64,000 bases of DNA from contig NZ_CP010835.1 in NCBI RefSeq assembly GCF_001577775.1, positions 1,054,001 through 1,118,000 on the forward strand, given 5' to 3'. The notes under the pieces were generated by a model, which was not told where the DNA came from, made no database searches, and was given only the letters and a program-made list of their open reading frames with translations. The DNA comes from Pyrococcus kukulkanii. GTDB taxonomy: Archaea; Methanobacteriota_B; Thermococci; Thermococcales; Thermococcaceae. A program made the translations under genes and the position numbers. Shown piece by piece: positions 1 to 9,200 of the stretch; position 1 is the first letter of the stretch, and each line of letters starts with the position of its first letter.

Positions 1-882
1 GGTCAAGTAAGGTACAACTGGGTCATTCTGAACGTCACTTACGATGAAGATATGTTGGAAAGGCTTGGAATAAAAGAAAGCGACCTAACTATAACGTACT
101 GGAATGGTTCGGAGTGGATTGATTTGAAGAAGCATGTTGGAGAAACAATCCCAGATAACTCTCCATACTCTAACATAACGATATATGGCTTTGGAATAGA
201 TACAGAACACAACTATGTCTGGGCAAACGTCAGCCACTTAAGCCTATACTCAGTGGCCTTCAAGCTCCCAGACTTAAAAGTTGAAGACGTCTCTGGACCT
301 AGTGAAGTTCCAGTAAATTCAACAGCATACATCTACGTGACCATAAAGAACGATGGAGGGGCAGTTGATAAGAGCTTTAACGTCTCACTATATGTCAATG
401 GAAGTCTTTATGAGGCAAAGATTATTGAAGGCCTTGGGAGTGGAGAAGAAACAACTGTAATGTTTAAACTTAGAGTTGAAACTTTAGGTGACAAAATACT
501 TAAGGTCGTTGTAGATGATGGTGATAGAGTGTATGAAAGCAATGAAGACAACAATGAGATGGAGACCTTCATAACTGTCGTGCAACAAGCAACTACTAAG
601 ACAACATTTGACAGGAAAACGGCAATATTGGCGTTAATTTACTACTATTGGGTAAACAACATGTTTGAAGAGTTCGAGAAGCTGTACAAGGAGGCCATTA
701 AAGCTAATGTTTCAGAAGACATTATAGAAGTGGCACTTAAATATAGAGATGAAGCATTTAAGTACTATGAAAAAGCCATAAAGGCTGGAAAATTCAACTA
801 CTGGACAATGGTTAACTTAAGACATGCTTACATCAAAATAGAGAAGGCTATAGAGATTTTAGAGAAGGCAAAAGGACATTAG
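1..882 (+). CDS. C-terminal part of a CARDB-domain surface protein (5' end outside window)
   Basis: The frame is open from the first base of the window, so the gene starts upstream; the ATG at 52 is internal. The visible part begins with a beta-rich segment (about residues 1-80 of the fragment), followed by a CARDB-like immunoglobulin fold (motifs LPDLKVEDV, NDGG, and ESNEDNNE near its end). It closes with a helical tail of about 100 residues containing repeated KYYEKAIKA/LEKAKG-type helices. CARDB domains are typical of archaeal extracellular proteins, and several Asn-X-Ser/Thr sites fit a surface location. No C-terminal membrane anchor is visible, so attachment, if any, lies in the missing N-terminal part. 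Function unknown. Confidence 0.7.
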   Translation, partial: GQVRYNWVILNVTYDEDMLERLGIKESDLTITYWNGSEWIDLKKHVGETIPDNSPYSNITIYGFGIDTEHNYVWANVSHLSLYSVAFKLPDLKVEDVSGPSEVPVNSTAYIYVTIKNDGGAVDKSFNVSLYVNGSLYEAKIIEGLGSGEETTVMFKLRVETLGDKILKVVVDDGDRVYESNEDNNEMETFITVVQQATTKTTFDRKTAILALIYYYWVNNMFEEFEKLYKEAIKANVSEDIIEVALKYRDEAFKYYEKAIKAGKFNYWTMVNLRHAYIKIEKAIEILEKAKGH

Positions 883-1598
883 ACCCCCTCCTTATTTACA
901 TTTTAGACACTTCAAATAGTTGAGCGTTTCTTTGAGTCTATACGCTTATAGGCATAATTATCTAAGGGATTCTTGGGAGAGTTTTCGCTCTCTTGCCCTT
1001 AAAGTAGTTAACAATTTAGGCTAGTTGTTAAATTAGGACGCGTTCTAGAGATCTGTCAAAAAAAAGGCCGGAGCAAACTAATAATGAGGAAAGCCAGGCT
1101 TAGATAACCAAACTATTCCTAATGAAAGTAAGAGGCATCGTTAGGAGGACATTAAGGCTTGAGGTGATCCTCATATATGAACGTATGGAGAAATTTCGTC
1201 TATCATCAATATAAAGGGCAATCCTCGAGCCCTTTGAAGTCGGCATGACTACGGTTTCACAACTTTGAAGGAGGTTGAGTAAATTGAGGGAGTTGAGGAG
1301 CTGAAGATAGGGCTAATGATGTTAGGGGCTGAGAAGCTTCATTATGATGAAATTGTGGAAGAGCTGAAAGAGGGTCTGAAGGCTTAGATAGAGAGTAACT
1401 GATAAGACAAAGCCTCTAACAGGTGGGGAGTTAAAGAAGCTCTTATAGGAGAAGATTGCTTTTATAGGCCCTAGAATTAGTCATATGTTGCCTTCTTTTT
1501 TCAGTTTACACAATACGAGTTTTGAGTTAGCACGAGGGAAGAATTGAGTAAGGCTTACAAAGCTGAATCCAGTAGAAAAGGGTAAAAGATTAAGATCT
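883..1598. other. Gap without an intact gene; probably decayed coding DNA
   Basis: About 715 bases without a convincing open gene. On the plus strand, around 1300-1387, a short stretch translates into a plausible helix (EELKIGLMMLGAEKL then EIVEELKEGLKA) flanked by in-frame stops, which suggests the remnant of a small antitoxin-like or regulatory protein. A purine-rich plus-strand bias continues to about 1480. I could not assign a family. Confidence 0.35.
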
Positions 1599-2921
1599 CT
1601 AAGGAATCTCGACCACGTGTCCGTTTCTTGAGATAAATACATCCTTACCGATCATGTATCCCTCTTCCTCGGCAAGCTCAGCGTAGTGGGTGAGCATCCT
1701 AAACTCTCCATGGGCAGGAACTATGTACTCGGGGTTGAGCATCCTGATGAGGTAGCGGTGATCCTCCCTGCTTGCATGCCCCGAAACATGAAGGTTCTTT
1801 ATCATCCTAACTCCCTTCATCCTTAGCTTGGTCTCTAGGGCGTACCTCTGGGCTATATTCAGAGGGTTAGGAATCACTCCAGCTGAGAAAACCACTGTGT
1901 CTCTTTTTCCTATGTCGTAAAGCTCTCCGTTGGCCATTCTAGTTAGGATTGCCCCAGGTTCACCCTGATGCCCGGTAACTATCAGGAGATAATTCTCCCG
2001 CGCCTGGGACACTTCCTTGAGAACCTTGCTTACTGCATTTGGGCTCCGGAGAACCCTCGAGCCCTTCATCTTTATTAACCCGAGCTGCTTCGCTATTCCA
2101 GTGTACTTCGCTAATGACCTTCCAATGAATATCGCCTGCCTCCCCATCTTGTTCGCTATCTCAATTAACTCCTGAAGCCTCGCTATGTGGCTCGCGAAGG
2201 TTGTGGCAATTAACCCATCGGCCTCCAAACCCTCGTAGAGGAAGAAGTCTTCAAGGAGCATCTTGGCTACGGCCTCACTCGGAGTTTTTGTTTCCTCGGC
2301 AACCCTCGTTGATTCGGGAATTAAAACCTTCACCCCCTCCCTTCCAAGCTCCTTTAGCCTTTTATAGTCTGGCCTCTCGCCGTAGGGGTGGTTGTTATCG
2401 AACTTATAATCGCAGGCGTAAACCACTGCCCCTTCGGGAGTGTGGATTACGACTATGGAAGATTGGGGAATTGAGTGGGTTATCTGTACGAACTCTATTG
2501 CGAGGTTCTCGCTTACCTGAACTATTTCACCGTAGTTCGTCTCGTACAGTGGATTAGTGACCTCGAAGTACTCTTCACCCTTTATCTCGCTCTTTGCAAG
2601 CCTTATCGTGTAAGGAGTTCCGTAGATAGGAACATCTGGGTAGTGAGGGGCTAACTTACCAATCGCTCCTATGTGGTCAAGGTGTCCATGAGAGAGAGCT
2701 ATGGCGACCACCTTCTTGTTCCTTATCGGCCTGTCATCTGGAATTGCCCCCAGCTTCCTGAGCTCCTTAGAGCTCATCTTCTGGAATTCAACGTCCTCGT
2801 GGATTAAAACCCTGTCAAGTCTTATCCCCATATCAACAATGACGACTTCTCCATCGTATTCTACCGCCGTCATGTTCTTTCCTACTTCCTCGTATCCTCC
2901 CAGCGTGTATATCTTGATCAT
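1599..2921 (-). CDS. rnj: Archaeal RNase J (metallo-beta-lactamase/beta-CASP ribonuclease)
   Basis: Zinc-dependent 5'-3' exoribonuclease of the beta-CASP family, acting in RNA processing and decay. The 440-residue protein has the metallo-beta-lactamase core with the H78-x-H80-x-D82-H83 metal site (SHGHLDH), a second metal motif around THSIPQS, a beta-CASP insert in the middle, and late motifs SGHASREDHR and PAHGE typical of RNase J. Length and motifs fit archaeal RNase J. An ATG start at 2921 has GGAGG/GGAAGGA-like purines just upstream. It is transcribed divergently from the CDF transporter and appears monocistronic. Confidence 0.9.
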   Translation of the reverse strand: MIKIYTLGGYEEVGKNMTAVEYDGEVVIVDMGIRLDRVLIHEDVEFQKMSSKELRKLGAIPDDRPIRNKKVVAIALSHGHLDHIGAIGKLAPHYPDVPIYGTPYTIRLAKSEIKGEEYFEVTNPLYETNYGEIVQVSENLAIEFVQITHSIPQSSIVVIHTPEGAVVYACDYKFDNNHPYGERPDYKRLKELGREGVKVLIPESTRVAEETKTPSEAVAKMLLEDFFLYEGLEADGLIATTFASHIARLQELIEIANKMGRQAIFIGRSLAKYTGIAKQLGLIKMKGSRVLRSPNAVSKVLKEVSQARENYLLIVTGHQGEPGAILTRMANGELYDIGKRDTVVFSAGVIPNPLNIAQRYALETKLRMKGVRMIKNLHVSGHASREDHRYLIRMLNPEYIVPAHGEFRMLTHYAELAEEEGYMIGKDVFISRNGHVVEIP

Positions 2922-2995
2922 TTCCTTCCTCCTCCATTCTAATGCCCCGAGCCCTTTTGGGCACGGGGCGGAGCTGATCTTAGTTCACGGGTTTA

Positions 2996-3003
2996 GTTTA
3001 AAA
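2996..3003 (+). promoter_or_regulatory. TATA box of the CDF transporter gene
   Basis: A TTTAAAAA element centred near 3000 lies about 27 nt before ATG 3027. This is the usual archaeal distance from TATA to transcript start, so the message probably begins at the start codon and is leaderless. The spacing favours ATG 3027 over the GTG at 3006. Confidence 0.6.
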
Positions 3004-3026
3004 AGGTGTGCATCCACGTCATCACG

Positions 3027-3896
3027 ATGGATCTCGAAAGGAAAATGATGGCATCTGCACTCCTGAACTTCGCTATAACTGGAGCGGAGATAGTTGGGGG
3101 AATATTGTCCGGGAGCTTGGCTCTGCTGAGCGATTCCCTTCACAATTTCAGCGATGCCATGAGTATATTGGCCAGCTACATAGCCCTCAAGATAGGGCAA
3201 AGAAAGAAGAATGAGAAATTTACCTTTGGATACAGAAGGACCGAAATTCTTGTTGCGTTTATAAACTCGAGCGTTTTAGTGGGGGTTTCGCTTTTCCTGA
3301 TCGTCGAAGCCTATGGGAGGTTCTTAGCCCCTAGAACCATTGAGGTTAAAGTTATGCTCCCAGTTGCCACTGTTGGATTGGTTGCAAATGTATTCTCGGT
3401 GTTACTGCTCCACGAGCACAGCCATGAAAGCATGAACATTAGGTCGGCCTACCTTCACCTGCTTAGCGACACCCTTTCCTCAGTAGCTGTCGTCCTTGGA
3501 GGGCTCCTAATGCTGAAGTACAACGTTTCCTGGGTAGACTCACTGGTTACCGTTGGAATAGCCCTCTACATCCTGAGGGAAGCGTATTACATCCTTAAGG
3601 AAAGCGTTGAAGTGCTAATGGAGGCTTCCCCAGGACTAGACTTTGAGGAAATAAAGAGGAGGATAGAAAAGATTCCTGGTGTTAAAAACGCACACCACTT
3701 CCACGCATGGAGAATTGGAGAGGATGAAGTACACTTTGAGTGCCACGTGTCGGTGGAGGACATGCCAATAAGCAGGGGACAGGAGATAATAGATAGAATC
3801 GAAGAAATCCTGAGAGAGTACGGGGTGAAGCACGTAACCGTTCAGCTGGAAGTAGACAGGTGCAAAAATGAGGGAATTATTTGCCCAGCGAATTAG
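3027..3896 (+). CDS. Cation diffusion facilitator (CDF) family metal efflux protein
   Basis: Membrane transporter expected to export Zn2+ or a related divalent metal in exchange for protons. The 289-residue protein has about six membrane helices. Helix 2 carries the metal site motif LLSDSLHNFSD (D and H residues), and helix 5 carries the matching HLLSDTLSS. A cytoplasmic C-terminal ferredoxin-like domain of about 80 residues follows, with HHFHAWRIGEDEVHFECHV, as in CDF proteins. Start: the frame could begin at GTG 3006, but the TATA spacing supports ATG 3027. Substrate metal cannot be read from the sequence alone. A ZIP family importer lies about 1 kb downstream. Confidence 0.88.
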   Translation: MDLERKMMASALLNFAITGAEIVGGILSGSLALLSDSLHNFSDAMSILASYIALKIGQRKKNEKFTFGYRRTEILVAFINSSVLVGVSLFLIVEAYGRFLAPRTIEVKVMLPVATVGLVANVFSVLLLHEHSHESMNIRSAYLHLLSDTLSSVAVVLGGLLMLKYNVSWVDSLVTVGIALYILREAYYILKESVEVLMEASPGLDFEEIKRRIEKIPGVKNAHHFHAWRIGEDEVHFECHVSVEDMPISRGQEIIDRIEEILREYGVKHVTVQLEVDRCKNEGIICPAN

Positions 3897-3915
3897 ATAA
3901 GAAATAGGGAGAAAG

Positions 3916-4785
3916 TTATTCGACAAATTCCTTTGGAATCCGAACCCTTATGGTCTTCTTGGGATCAACAAGCTGGCTTACCTGGACGTCCATTATAAGG
4001 CTGGCAAGCATGTAAGCTTTATCCCAGGACAATCCCCTCTTTTCCATGATGAACTTAACCCCTTGCTCAACAGCCTCTCTCACGGCCTCCTCGAGGTTCT
4101 CATGGGAAACGAGGATATAGTAGGAATCACTAGTTTCAACGACTGGCCATTCTATCCTCCAGTCAATTATGTCAACCCTAACCGTAACCCTTCCACTCAC
4201 CTCGCAGGCGGAAACGCAGACCTCTCCATCGGCCATAACCGCATGGAGATCTCCTAACGCAAGGTAGGCCCCATCCTTGAACACGGGAAAGTACACCGTC
4301 GAGCCCATGGTTATTAGGTTAGTGTCCATGTTGCCGCCGTGCCTCCCAGGGGTCCCCGTTGGAACATCCTCCTCAGATGCAACACCAATAACGCCTACCA
4401 TCGGCCTAACGGGAATTCTAATTCCGTTGAAGTGTACGAAGCCATTTTTAATTTCACAGATCTTTGTTCTCGGCTTCTTAACCTTATCACCAAGAACTCC
4501 AGCCCCTGGGGCCGTAACTATAACTCCCCTGTCGGCGACCTCTATGTCTAGGATTTTCACTTTAAGGGCCATCCCCCTCTTAGCGCCCTCTACGTACACT
4601 GGACCGGTTGCCGGATTTACCCTCGAGAAGTCTATCTTCTCTACTGTATCATCTTCACTCTTTATCTGTCCTCCCAGGGCGTCCAATGTCTCAAACACTA
4701 CTATCTCCCCAGGCTTTACCCTTGCAACTTCCTTTATATCTGGGCCAAAGGAGTATACATGCTTCTCCTTCGGTACGACTATCAT
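3916..4785 (-). CDS. Acetamidase/formamidase family protein
   Basis: Member of the FmdA/AmdA family, zinc amidases that hydrolyse formamide or acetamide to the acid and ammonia. The roughly 289-residue protein shows the family landmarks: VKPGEIVVFETLDALGGQ near the N-terminus, NPATGPVYVEGA, GVIGVA, the metal/substrate region GRHGGNMDTN, and LGDLHAVMADGE. An in-frame ATG at 4797 precedes it, but ATG 4785 has a GGTGGTG ribosome site just upstream and is preferred. It is divergent from the ZIP transporter and shares a symmetric TATA element with it. The physiological amide is unknown. Confidence 0.85.
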   Translation of the reverse strand: MIVVPKEKHVYSFGPDIKEVARVKPGEIVVFETLDALGGQIKSEDDTVEKIDFSRVNPATGPVYVEGAKRGMALKVKILDIEVADRGVIVTAPGAGVLGDKVKKPRTKICEIKNGFVHFNGIRIPVRPMVGVIGVASEEDVPTGTPGRHGGNMDTNLITMGSTVYFPVFKDGAYLALGDLHAVMADGEVCVSACEVSGRVTVRVDIIDWRIEWPVVETSDSYYILVSHENLEEAVREAVEQGVKFIMEKRGLSWDKAYMLASLIMDVQVSQLVDPKKTIRVRIPKEFVE

Positions 4786-4815
4786 GTGCACCACCATTTT
4801 AGGTATGCTAAAGGC

Positions 4816-4821
4816 TTATAA
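4816..4821. promoter_or_regulatory. Shared symmetric TATA element between divergent genes
   Basis: The palindrome TTATAA lies between the divergent acetamidase-like and ZIP genes. Its centre is about 28 nt before the ZIP ATG (4847) and about 22-34 nt before the two candidate acetamidase starts. A single TBP site could therefore serve both directions. Transcript ends are inferred, not observed. Confidence 0.4.
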
Positions 4822-4846
4822 TTCCCTTTTGGAGTTAGGCTTTAGC

Positions 4847-5599
4847 ATGGAAGGACTAAACTTAGCTTTAGCAGGAGGCCTCTTCGTCGCCCTCACGACA
4901 TCCTTAGGAGCCCTCTTAGCTGTATTCGTTAGGAGGATTCCGGCCTGGGGTATAGATTTTAGCCTGTCGTTTGCGGCCGGGATAATGCTCGTCGCGAGCT
5001 TCACCAGCCTGATCCTCCCGGGAATAGAGGAAAGCGGCTTCTTGCGGGTTTCCATTGGTATAATCTTGGGGGTTGGGCTGATATACCTCCTGGATAGGTA
5101 CTTGCCCCACGAGCACCTCACGAAGGGCTACGAAGGTCCTCCAGGCTTAAAGGAGAAGCTCAGGAAGGCTTGGCTTTTGGCCTTAGCGATGATTATCCAC
5201 AACCTTCCCGAGGGACTAGCTGTGGGAATTTCAATAGCCTTTAGCTCCAAAGACGGATTAATAACTGCCCTTGCTATAGGAATTCAGGACTTCCCAGAAG
5301 GAACGGCAGTATCTCTACCTCTAGCGGCAGTCCAGGGAAAGAGGCTTAAGCCTATTCTCCTCGGAGTCGTCAGCGGAGTAGCGGAGATGATAATGGTCAT
5401 CCTGGGCTACGTCTTCTTCTCGTACTTCTCCGGTTTCCTGGGATATGGAATGGGGATCGCGGGAGGAGCAATGCTCTACGTCACCGTTAAGGAACTCATA
5501 CCGGAAATTTATAAGGGGGAGACCAGCGAAACCATAGTGACCCTCGGCTTCCTCACCGGGTTCTACATAATGCTCTTCCTTGATTCAACCCTGGGGTGA
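4847..5599 (+). CDS. ZIP family divalent metal transporter
   Basis: Membrane importer of Zn2+ or similar metals. The 250-residue protein has about eight membrane helices. The paired metal-site motifs are clear: MIIHNLPEGLAVG in helix 4 and GIQDFPEGTAVSLPL in helix 5, the ZIP signature with H/N/P/E residues. A His/Glu-rich loop (LPHEHL) precedes helix 4. The open frame extends far upstream, but that part is antisense to the acetamidase gene and is not ZIP-like. ATG 4847 follows the TATA element by about 28 nt, consistent with a leaderless message. Taw3 follows after 4 nt and may be co-transcribed. Confidence 0.88.
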   Translation: MEGLNLALAGGLFVALTTSLGALLAVFVRRIPAWGIDFSLSFAAGIMLVASFTSLILPGIEESGFLRVSIGIILGVGLIYLLDRYLPHEHLTKGYEGPPGLKEKLRKAWLLALAMIIHNLPEGLAVGISIAFSSKDGLITALAIGIQDFPEGTAVSLPLAAVQGKRLKPILLGVVSGVAEMIMVILGYVFFSYFSGFLGYGMGIAGGAMLYVTVKELIPEIYKGETSETIVTLGFLTGFYIMLFLDSTLG

Positions 5600-5603
5600 G
5601 AGC

Positions 5604-6179
5604 ATGAAGTTTACCGAGAACTTTGAGAGGGCCAAGAAGGAGGCACTAATGAGCCTGGAGATAGCCCTGAGGAGGGGAGAGGTTGACGAAGACATAATCC
5701 CCCTACTCAAGAAAATTAACTCCATGGAGAACTACTTCACGACGAGCTCGTGCTCCGGGAGAATTTCGGTCATGGAGATGCCGCACTTCGGGGACAAGGT
5801 GAACGCCAAGTGGCTCGGGAAGTGGCACAGGGAAGTTGAGTTTGAGGAGGTTATGGAAGCTATAAAGAAGCACAGGGAGGGACAGCTCTGGCTTTTGGTT
5901 AGAAGCCCCATCCTTCACGTCGGGGCCAGAACTCTTGAAGATGCAGTTAAACTTGTCAACTTAGCGGTATCGTGCGGCTTCAAGTACTCTAACATAAAGA
6001 GCATAAGCGACAGGAAGTTGATAGTTGAGATAAGGTCGACGGAGAGGCTCGATGCCTTCCTGGGTGAGAACGGGGAGTTGCTCGTCAGCGAGGACTACAT
6101 AAGAAAGCTGGTAGAGGTAGCGAATGCCCAGCTTAAGAGGTTTAAGGATAAGTTGAGGAAGCTTGAGAAAAACTTATAA
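5604..6179 (+). CDS. taw3: Taw3/TYW3, wyosine-derivative tRNA methyltransferase
   Basis: SAM-dependent N4-methyltransferase of the wyosine pathway, which modifies G37 of tRNA-Phe. The 191-residue protein carries TYW3 hallmarks: NSMENYFTTSSCSGRISV near residue 50, then GQLWLLVRSPILHVG, and GFKYSNIKSI with EIRSTERLDA later on. ATG 5604 is chosen because GGGGTGAG sits at the right distance, although the frame is open a little further upstream. It lies 4 nt after the ZIP gene and 115 nt before ileS. Confidence 0.9.
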   Translation: MKFTENFERAKKEALMSLEIALRRGEVDEDIIPLLKKINSMENYFTTSSCSGRISVMEMPHFGDKVNAKWLGKWHREVEFEEVMEAIKKHREGQLWLLVRSPILHVGARTLEDAVKLVNLAVSCGFKYSNIKSISDRKLIVEIRSTERLDAFLGENGELLVSEDYIRKLVEVANAQLKRFKDKLRKLEKNL

Positions 6180-6209
6180 GCTCTCCACCCAACTTTGGCC
6201 GATGCTAAT

Positions 6210-6247
6210 GAGGGGGGATTTATTTATCTGCTGAAATAAAATCCCTC
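6210..6247 (+). promoter_or_regulatory. Inverted repeat in the ileS leader/promoter region
   Basis: Arms GGGATTTATTT (ending at 6225) and AAATAAAATCCC (6234-6245), extended by GAG/CTC on the outside, can pair over about 13 bp with one bulged A and an 8-nt loop. It lies between taw3 and ileS, about 50 nt before ATG 6295. It could be a taw3 terminator-like hairpin, an operator around an AT-rich promoter, or a leader element. Confidence 0.4.
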
Positions 6248-6294
6248 ACCTTTTCTTGCCTAGTTCTTACTATAACCCCTAGGAGGGTTCTGAA

Positions 6295-9200
6295 ATGATA
6301 AAGGAGCCAGAGGTTAGAGAATACAATCCAGGCCAGCTTGAGGAGAAAATTGAGAAATTCTGGAAAGAGAATGATATATACAACAAGGTGAAAAAGCTCA
6401 GGGAAAATGGGCCGAAGTACTACTTCCTTGATGGTCCACCCTACGTTAGCGGAGCAATCCACCTTGGAACCGCTTGGAACAAGATAATCAAGGACATGAT
6501 AATCCGTTTTAGAACTATGCAGGGCTATAACGTCTGGAGGCAGCCTGGCTACGACATGCATGGCCTCCCAATAGAGGTTAAAGTTGAGCAGGCCCTCGGC
6601 CTCAAGACGAAAAAGGACATAGAGGAGAAGATAGGCGTTGAGAACTTCATACAGAAGTGTAAGGAGTTCGCGCTCAACAACCTCAGGATAATGACCGAGC
6701 AGTTCAAGATGCTCGGCGTTTGGATGGACTGGGACAACCCGTACATGACGATAAAGAACGAGTACATTGAATCAGCCTGGTTCACGCTCAAGAGGGCCTG
6801 GGAGAAGGGGTTGCTGGAGAAGGACAAGAGGGTTCTCCACTGGTGCCCGAGGTGTGAAACTGCCCTAGCCGAGCACGAAGTTAGGGGAGAGTACAAGCTC
6901 AGGAGGGATCCAAGCATATACGTTAAGTTCCCGGTTGAGGGCAGGGAAAACGAGTACCTCCTAATCTGGACAACAACCCCGTGGACTTTGCCCGCAAACC
7001 TTGCGGTTTCCGCTCACCCAGAATATGACTACGTTAAGGTCAAGGTCGAGTGGGAAGGGAGAGAAGAGTACTGGATACTCGCCAAGGCCCTCGTTGATAA
7101 GGTTCTCGGGGAGATTGGGGTTAAGGGAGAGATCGTTGAGGAGTTCAAGGGTAAAGACCTAGAGGGATTGAGGTACGTTCACATCCTAATGGATGAGTAT
7201 CCGAGGCAGAAGGAATTTAGAGAAAAATATGAGTGGGCCCACAGAGTCATCCTAGCTAATTTCGTGACGCTTGAAGAAGGTACTGGATTGGTGCACACCG
7301 CCCCAGGACACGGTGAGGAAGACTTTGAAGTTGGACAGAAGTACGGTTTACCTGTCTACAGCCCGCTTGACGACCAAGGAAAGTACACGGAGGGCAAATG
7401 GAAGGGGATCTACGTTAAAGAGGCTGACCCTCAGATAATAGAGCACCTCAAGGAGAAAGGCTACCTCCTCAAGGCTGGCGAAATAGAGCACAAGTACCCG
7501 CACTGCTGGCGCTGTAAGACACCCCTCATATTCAGGGCTACGGACCAGTGGTTCCTTAAGGTCAGCAAGGTCAAGGACAAGATAATCAAGGAGAACGATG
7601 AAAAAGTTACTTGGTATCCGGACTGGGTTAAGATAAGGTTCGACAACGGAGTCAGGGACAGCGGGGACTGGGTTATAAGCAGACAGAGGTACTGGGGCAT
7701 CCCGCTCCCAATATGGCAAGCCGAGGACGGGGAAATTTACGTTGTCGGCTCTTGGAAGGAGTTAGTTGAGCTGGCAGTAGCGATAGAGGTCAACGGCGAG
7801 AGGATTGACCTCCCAGAGAGCTTTGAGGAGAAGCTCAAGGTTATCGAGGAGAAGCTCGGGCCGGAAGACCTCCACAGGCCCTATGTCGATGCCTTCATTA
7901 TAAAGGTCAACGGCAAGGAGATGAGAAGGGTTAAAGATGTAGTTGACGTGTGGTTTGACAGCGGAATAGCCAGCTGGGCTTCCCTGGGCTACCCCAGGAA
8001 CAAGGAAATGTTCGAGAAGCTCTGGCCTGCCGACTTCATAGTTGAAGGAGAGGATCAGGTAACCAAGTGGTTCTACTCACAGCAGGCAGCTTCAGTTATA
8101 GCCTTCGACACCGTGCCCTACTTAAGGGTCGCAATGCACGGCTACGTTTTGGACGAGAAGGGAGATAAGATGAGCAAGAGCCTTGGAAACATAATAAGGC
8201 CCGAGGAAGTAGTTGAGAAGGCCGGAAGGGATACATTTAGGTTCTACATGCTCTGGGCCACCAACCCATGGGAGAACCTCAAGTTCAGCTGGAAGGGAGT
8301 CGAGCAGGTAAGGAGGATGCTCAATATACTCTGGAACGTCTACGTTCTTGCATCAACGTACATGAGCCTAGACAAGTTCAACCCAACTAGAGTGAATCCA
8401 GAGGAACTGCCCTTCAGGGACGAGGACAGGTGGGTACTCTCAAGGGTTAACAACCTAATAGAAAAGGTCGAGAACGGAATAGAGAGCTTCTACCTCACGA
8501 AGGCAACTAGGGCCCTCTACGAGTTCATAGTTGAGGACTTGAGCAGGTGGTACGTCAGGCTGATCAGGAAGAGGATGTGGGTCGAGGGGGATGACCCGGA
8601 CAAGTTGGCCGCCTATTATACGCTCTGGAAGGTCTTTGATGTCCTCCTGAGGTTAATCGCACCGTTCACACCGTACATAGCCGAGGAGATCTACCAGAAC
8701 CTAATAAGGCCTTTCACTGGAGTGGAGAGCGTCCACATGCTCGACTGGCCCAAGCCAGATGAGAGGGCCATAGATAAGGAGCTCGAGAACGAGATGGAGT
8801 ACGTGAGGAGGATAGTCGAGGCGGGCTCAGCTGCGAGGCAGAAGGCTAGGATCAAGCTTAGGTATCCAGTGAGGAGGATAATAGTCGAAACCCAGGATGA
8901 GACGGTAAAGAGGGCAGTTGGAAGGCTGAACAGAATACTGAGGGACCAGCTCAACGCCAAGGAGGTAGTTGTGGATACGGTAAAGAGGGAGATCATCGTG
9001 AAGCCCAACTTCGCAAAGCTTGGGCCCGAATTCAAGAGTGATGCAAAGGTTATAGCGAAGTGGATAAGCGAGCACGGCCTCGAGCTTTACGAGAAGGGCG
9101 AAGTTGACGTTGAGATTGAAGGGAAGGCATTCCACTTAACGAGGGATCACATAATAGTTGAAGAGGAGATTCCAGAGTTCTTCGTGATGGAGGAGTTCGA

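Noticed and set aside
1315-1377. A second C/D box-like pattern (ATGATG, CTGA, ATGATGA, CTGA)
   Set aside because: First guide is only about 7 nt, the D'-C' spacing is too long, and the same stretch is better explained as a coding remnant.
2701-3048. 115-codon plus-strand frame antisense to RNase J
   Set aside because: Shadow of the RNase J coding sequence, low-complexity Ser-rich and without a start context.
4277-4846. Long N-terminal extension of the ZIP transporter frame
   Set aside because: It is antisense to the acetamidase gene, has no ZIP features and lies before the TATA box of the ZIP gene.
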